A DNA stretch of 6,715 nucleotides from Ignavibacteriaceae bacterium (GTDB lineage: Bacteria; Bacteroidota; Ignavibacteria; Ignavibacteriales; Ignavibacteriaceae). A model generated the notes under the pieces. It was not told the DNA's origin and did no database searches. It saw only the letters and a list, made by a program, of their open reading frames with translations. Each line of letters begins with the position of its first letter. Position 1 is the first letter of the stretch. The translations under genes were made by a program, and so were the position numbers. Of the stretch, positions 4,665 to 6,715 are shown one piece after another. The DNA lies in the NCBI GenBank assembly GCA_031292465.1, contig JARLHB010000008.1:1-6715 (forward strand). Reading direction: 5' to 3'.

Positions 4665-4679
4665 GGAGGTTTAAAATTG
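4665..4679 (+). promoter_or_regulatory. rpoB ribosome-binding site and TTG start
   Basis: GGAGGT (4665-4670) is the strongest Shine-Dalgarno in the window and is followed after 6 nt by TTG (4677-4679), the first codon of rpoB. An in-frame TGA at 4653 rules out an earlier start. The nearby ATG at 4652 is in another frame, which reaches a stop at 4682. The first in-frame ATG lies about 125 codons downstream, far inside conserved sequence, so TTG is the start. Confidence 0.85.
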
Positions 4680-6715
4680 GATAATAAAAGAATTTCCTTT
4701 AGCAGAATTCCTTCTGTTGTTGAGGCACCGGATTTATTGAATATACAAACCGTTGCCTTTGAAGAATTTGTGCAGCTAAAAACTCCGCCAACTAAAAGGG
4801 AAAACAAGGGCCTTCAGGCAGTATTTACTGCAAATTTCCCGATTTTTGATAATAAGGAAAACTACCGGCTTGATTTTTTAGAGTATTACGTTGAAAGGCC
4901 GCGTTTTTCTGTTCCGGAGTGTATTGAAAGAGGATTAACTTATTCAGCACCTCTTAAAGGAAAACTCAGACTCTCTACAAAAGATCCTGAAACACAGGAG
5001 TTTGTAAACAGTGTTGAGCAGGAAGTATATCTCGGCAATTTACCTTACATGACTGAAAAAGGTACTTTTGTTATTAATGGCGCTGAACGTGTGGTTGTTT
5101 CGCAACTTCACCGTTCACCGGGCGTTGCTTTTGCACAAACTGTTCATCCTAATGGCACACCTATTTATTCAGCCAGGATTATTCCATTGAGAGGCTCATG
5201 GGTAGAATTTGCAACTGATATTAACTATGTTATGTATGTTTATATTGATCGCAGAAAAAAATTCCCCGCAACCACATTGCTGCGTGCCCTGGATTTTGCT
5301 TCAGATGAAGAAATTTTGAACCTTTTTGATTTAATTGAAGAAGTTACTGTAAAGAAAGTTAAAATTGAAACTTTTATAGGAAGAACGATTGCCAGCGATG
5401 TTTTTGATATGGCTACCGGTGAAATCTTCCTTACAAAAGACAGCATCCTTTCTGAAGAAGATATTGAAAGATTGAAAGAAGCAGAAGTTGAAAAATTGAA
5501 ATTTATCAGTTCGATGACATCACCTGATTTAGATCTGATAGTAAATACTCTGCGCAAAGATACTTCAAGCACAAAAGAAGAAGCTTTATATTCAATTTAC
5601 CGCCAGTTACGTTCCGGCGAGGCCCCGGATCTGGATACAGCCCAGGCTTTAATTGATAAACTCTTCTTTAATGATAAGAGATATGACCTTGGCGATGTAG
5701 GCCGTCATAGAATGAACGATAAATTAAAGCTTACTATCCCAGAAAATGTAACTGTTTTAACAGTTGAAGATATTATAGCTATTATGAAATATATCATAAA
5801 ACTCCGTAATGGAATTGAAAGTGTTGATGATATAGATCATTTGGGCAACAGAAGAATTAGAACTGTTGGCGAACAATTAGCCCAGCAGTTTAATGTTGGT
5901 ATGTCGCGTATGGCAAGAACCATAAAGGAACGCATGAACATGCGCGATACCGAAAACTTTACACCGCAGGATCTTGTAAATGCAAGAACAATAAGCAGTG
6001 TAATAAATGCATTCTTTGGAACAAACCAGCTATCTCAATTTATGGATCAAACAAATCCATTAGCTGAAATGACGCACAAAAGAAGAATGTCTGCTTTAGG
6101 GCCTGGCGGTTTAACAAGAGAAAGAGCCGGATTTGAAGTACGTGACGTTCACTATACTCACTATGGCCGTTTATGCCCTATTGAAACCCCTGAAGGTCCG
6201 AATATCGGTCTTATTTCTTCTTTAACTATTTATGCAAGAGTAAACAGATATGGATTCCTTGAAACTCCTTATAGGAAAGTCGAAAAGACAAGAGTTACCG
6301 ATACAGTAGAATATTTGACTGCAGAACAGGAAGATTTATATACAATAGCTCAGGCAAATGCTCCGATAAATGAACAATCCAAATTTGTTCAGGAAAGAGT
6401 AAAATCCCGTTTTAAGGGTGAATTTCCAATAGTAACACCTGATCATATCCAGTATATGGATGTAGCCCCTGCACAAATAGTAAGTGCAGCAGCAGCTTTA
6501 ATTCCATTCCTTGAACATGATGATGCTAACAGAGCTTTGATGGGCTCAAACATGCAGCGCCAGGCAGTTCCTTTATTGCGCCCTGAAGCGCCAATAGTTG
6601 GTACCGGCCTTGAAAAGAAAATTGCCACAGACTCAAGGGCAGTTATTGTAGCCGAAGATAACGGCGTAGTTGAGAGCGTTGATGCAAATCAGATTTCTGT
6701 AAAATATGATATTAA
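4677..6715 (+). CDS. rpoB: DNA-directed RNA polymerase subunit beta (5' part)
   Basis: This is the catalytic beta subunit of RNA polymerase, cut by the window end after 679 complete codons, about half of the usual protein. Visible are the N-terminal region with FVINGAERVVVSQLHRSPGV (131-150), the lobe, and YDLGDVGRHRMN before the rifampicin region. That region reads FFGTNQLSQFMDQTNPLAEMTHKRRMSALGPGG in outline around 446-478. Residues matching E. coli Gln513, Asp516, His526 and Ser531 are unchanged (Q454, D457, H467, S472), so sequence predicts rifampicin sensitivity; E. coli Ser522 is Ala463. The segment YTHYGRLCPIETPEGPNIGLISSL and the later QYMDVAP...SNMQRQAVPLLRPEAP are typical of the Bacteroidota/Chlorobiota group. 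The start is TTG behind GGAGGT. rpoC is expected downstream. Confidence 0.97.
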   Translation, partial: MDNKRISFSRIPSVVEAPDLLNIQTVAFEEFVQLKTPPTKRENKGLQAVFTANFPIFDNKENYRLDFLEYYVERPRFSVPECIERGLTYSAPLKGKLRLSTKDPETQEFVNSVEQEVYLGNLPYMTEKGTFVINGAERVVVSQLHRSPGVAFAQTVHPNGTPIYSARIIPLRGSWVEFATDINYVMYVYIDRRKKFPATTLLRALDFASDEEILNLFDLIEEVTVKKVKIETFIGRTIASDVFDMATGEIFLTKDSILSEEDIERLKEAEVEKLKFISSMTSPDLDLIVNTLRKDTSSTKEEALYSIYRQLRSGEAPDLDTAQALIDKLFFNDKRYDLGDVGRHRMNDKLKLTIPENVTVLTVEDIIAIMKYIIKLRNGIESVDDIDHLGNRRIRTVGEQLAQQFNVGMSRMARTIKERMNMRDTENFTPQDLVNARTISSVINAFFGTNQLSQFMDQTNPLAEMTHKRRMSALGPGGLTRERAGFEVRDVHYTHYGRLCPIETPEGPNIGLISSLTIYARVNRYGFLETPYRKVEKTRVTDTVEYLTAEQEDLYTIAQANAPINEQSKFVQERVKSRFKGEFPIVTPDHIQYMDVAPAQIVSAAAALIPFLEHDDANRALMGSNMQRQAVPLLRPEAPIVGTGLEKKIATDSRAVIVAEDNGVVESVDANQISVKYDI

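Noticed and set aside
6269..6282. TATAGGAAAGTC shared between the rplK leader and the rpoB coding region
   Set aside because: The rpoB copy encodes the conserved Pro-Tyr-Arg-Lys-Val stretch, so the match is best explained by chance.

Overview
The window is a stretch of bacterial chromosome carrying the conserved tRNA / secE-nusG / ribosomal-protein / RNA-polymerase cluster. All confident genes are on the + strand. The organism is most likely a member of the Bacteroidota/Chlorobiota (FCB) group, possibly an Ignavibacteria-like lineage. Four things point there. The DNA is AT-rich. The RpoB fragment reads like FCB-group sequences, for example the 'VHYTHYGRLCPIETPEG' stretch after the rifampicin region. 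The tRNA order is Tyr-Gly-Thr-(...)-Trp ahead of secE. The tRNA-Tyr promoter matches the Bacteroidota consensus TTTG-N20-TAnnTTTG. Clear Shine-Dalgarno sequences before rplJ, rplL and rpoB are atypical for Bacteroidia proper, so a deeper branch is more likely. This placement is an inference from the sequence alone.

Layout. Positions 1-639 hold no recognisable gene. A promoter at 640-671, preceded by an 11-bp direct repeat spaced exactly 21 bp, drives tRNA-Tyr(GTA) at 690-773, which ends at a long-loop terminator with a T10 run (803-849). A second, structured leader (about 910-1022) precedes tRNA-Gly(TCC) and tRNA-Thr(GGT). An inverted repeat joins these two tRNAs and borrows the first five bases of tRNA-Thr. 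A further structured spacer (1205-1330), partly resembling tRNA-Thr, leads into rpmG (L33, 49 aa, 1354-1503). tRNA-Trp(CCA) follows 7 nt after rpmG and lies 25 nt before secE. The tuf gene that often sits between tRNA-Thr and rpmG in this cluster is absent.

From 1609 the operon runs secE, nusG, rplK, rplA, rplJ, rplL and rpoB (truncated by the window end after 679 codons). SecE is the small essential translocon subunit and NusG the transcription-elongation and coupling factor. L11 and L1 form the factor-binding base and L1 stalk of the 50S subunit. L10 and L7/L12 form the flexible GTPase-recruiting stalk, and RpoB is the beta subunit of RNA polymerase. Several small hairpins sit at or just before ribosome-binding sites. 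One strong hairpin between rplL and rpoB (4572-4610) looks like the attenuator or processing site expected at that junction. rpoB starts with TTG behind a strong GGAGGT.

No new mobile, defence or biosynthetic system was found. The points worth a second look are non-coding: the tRNA-Gly/Thr bridging hairpin, the tRNA-like rpmG leader, the promoter architecture of tRNA-Tyr, and the rplL-rpoB hairpin.
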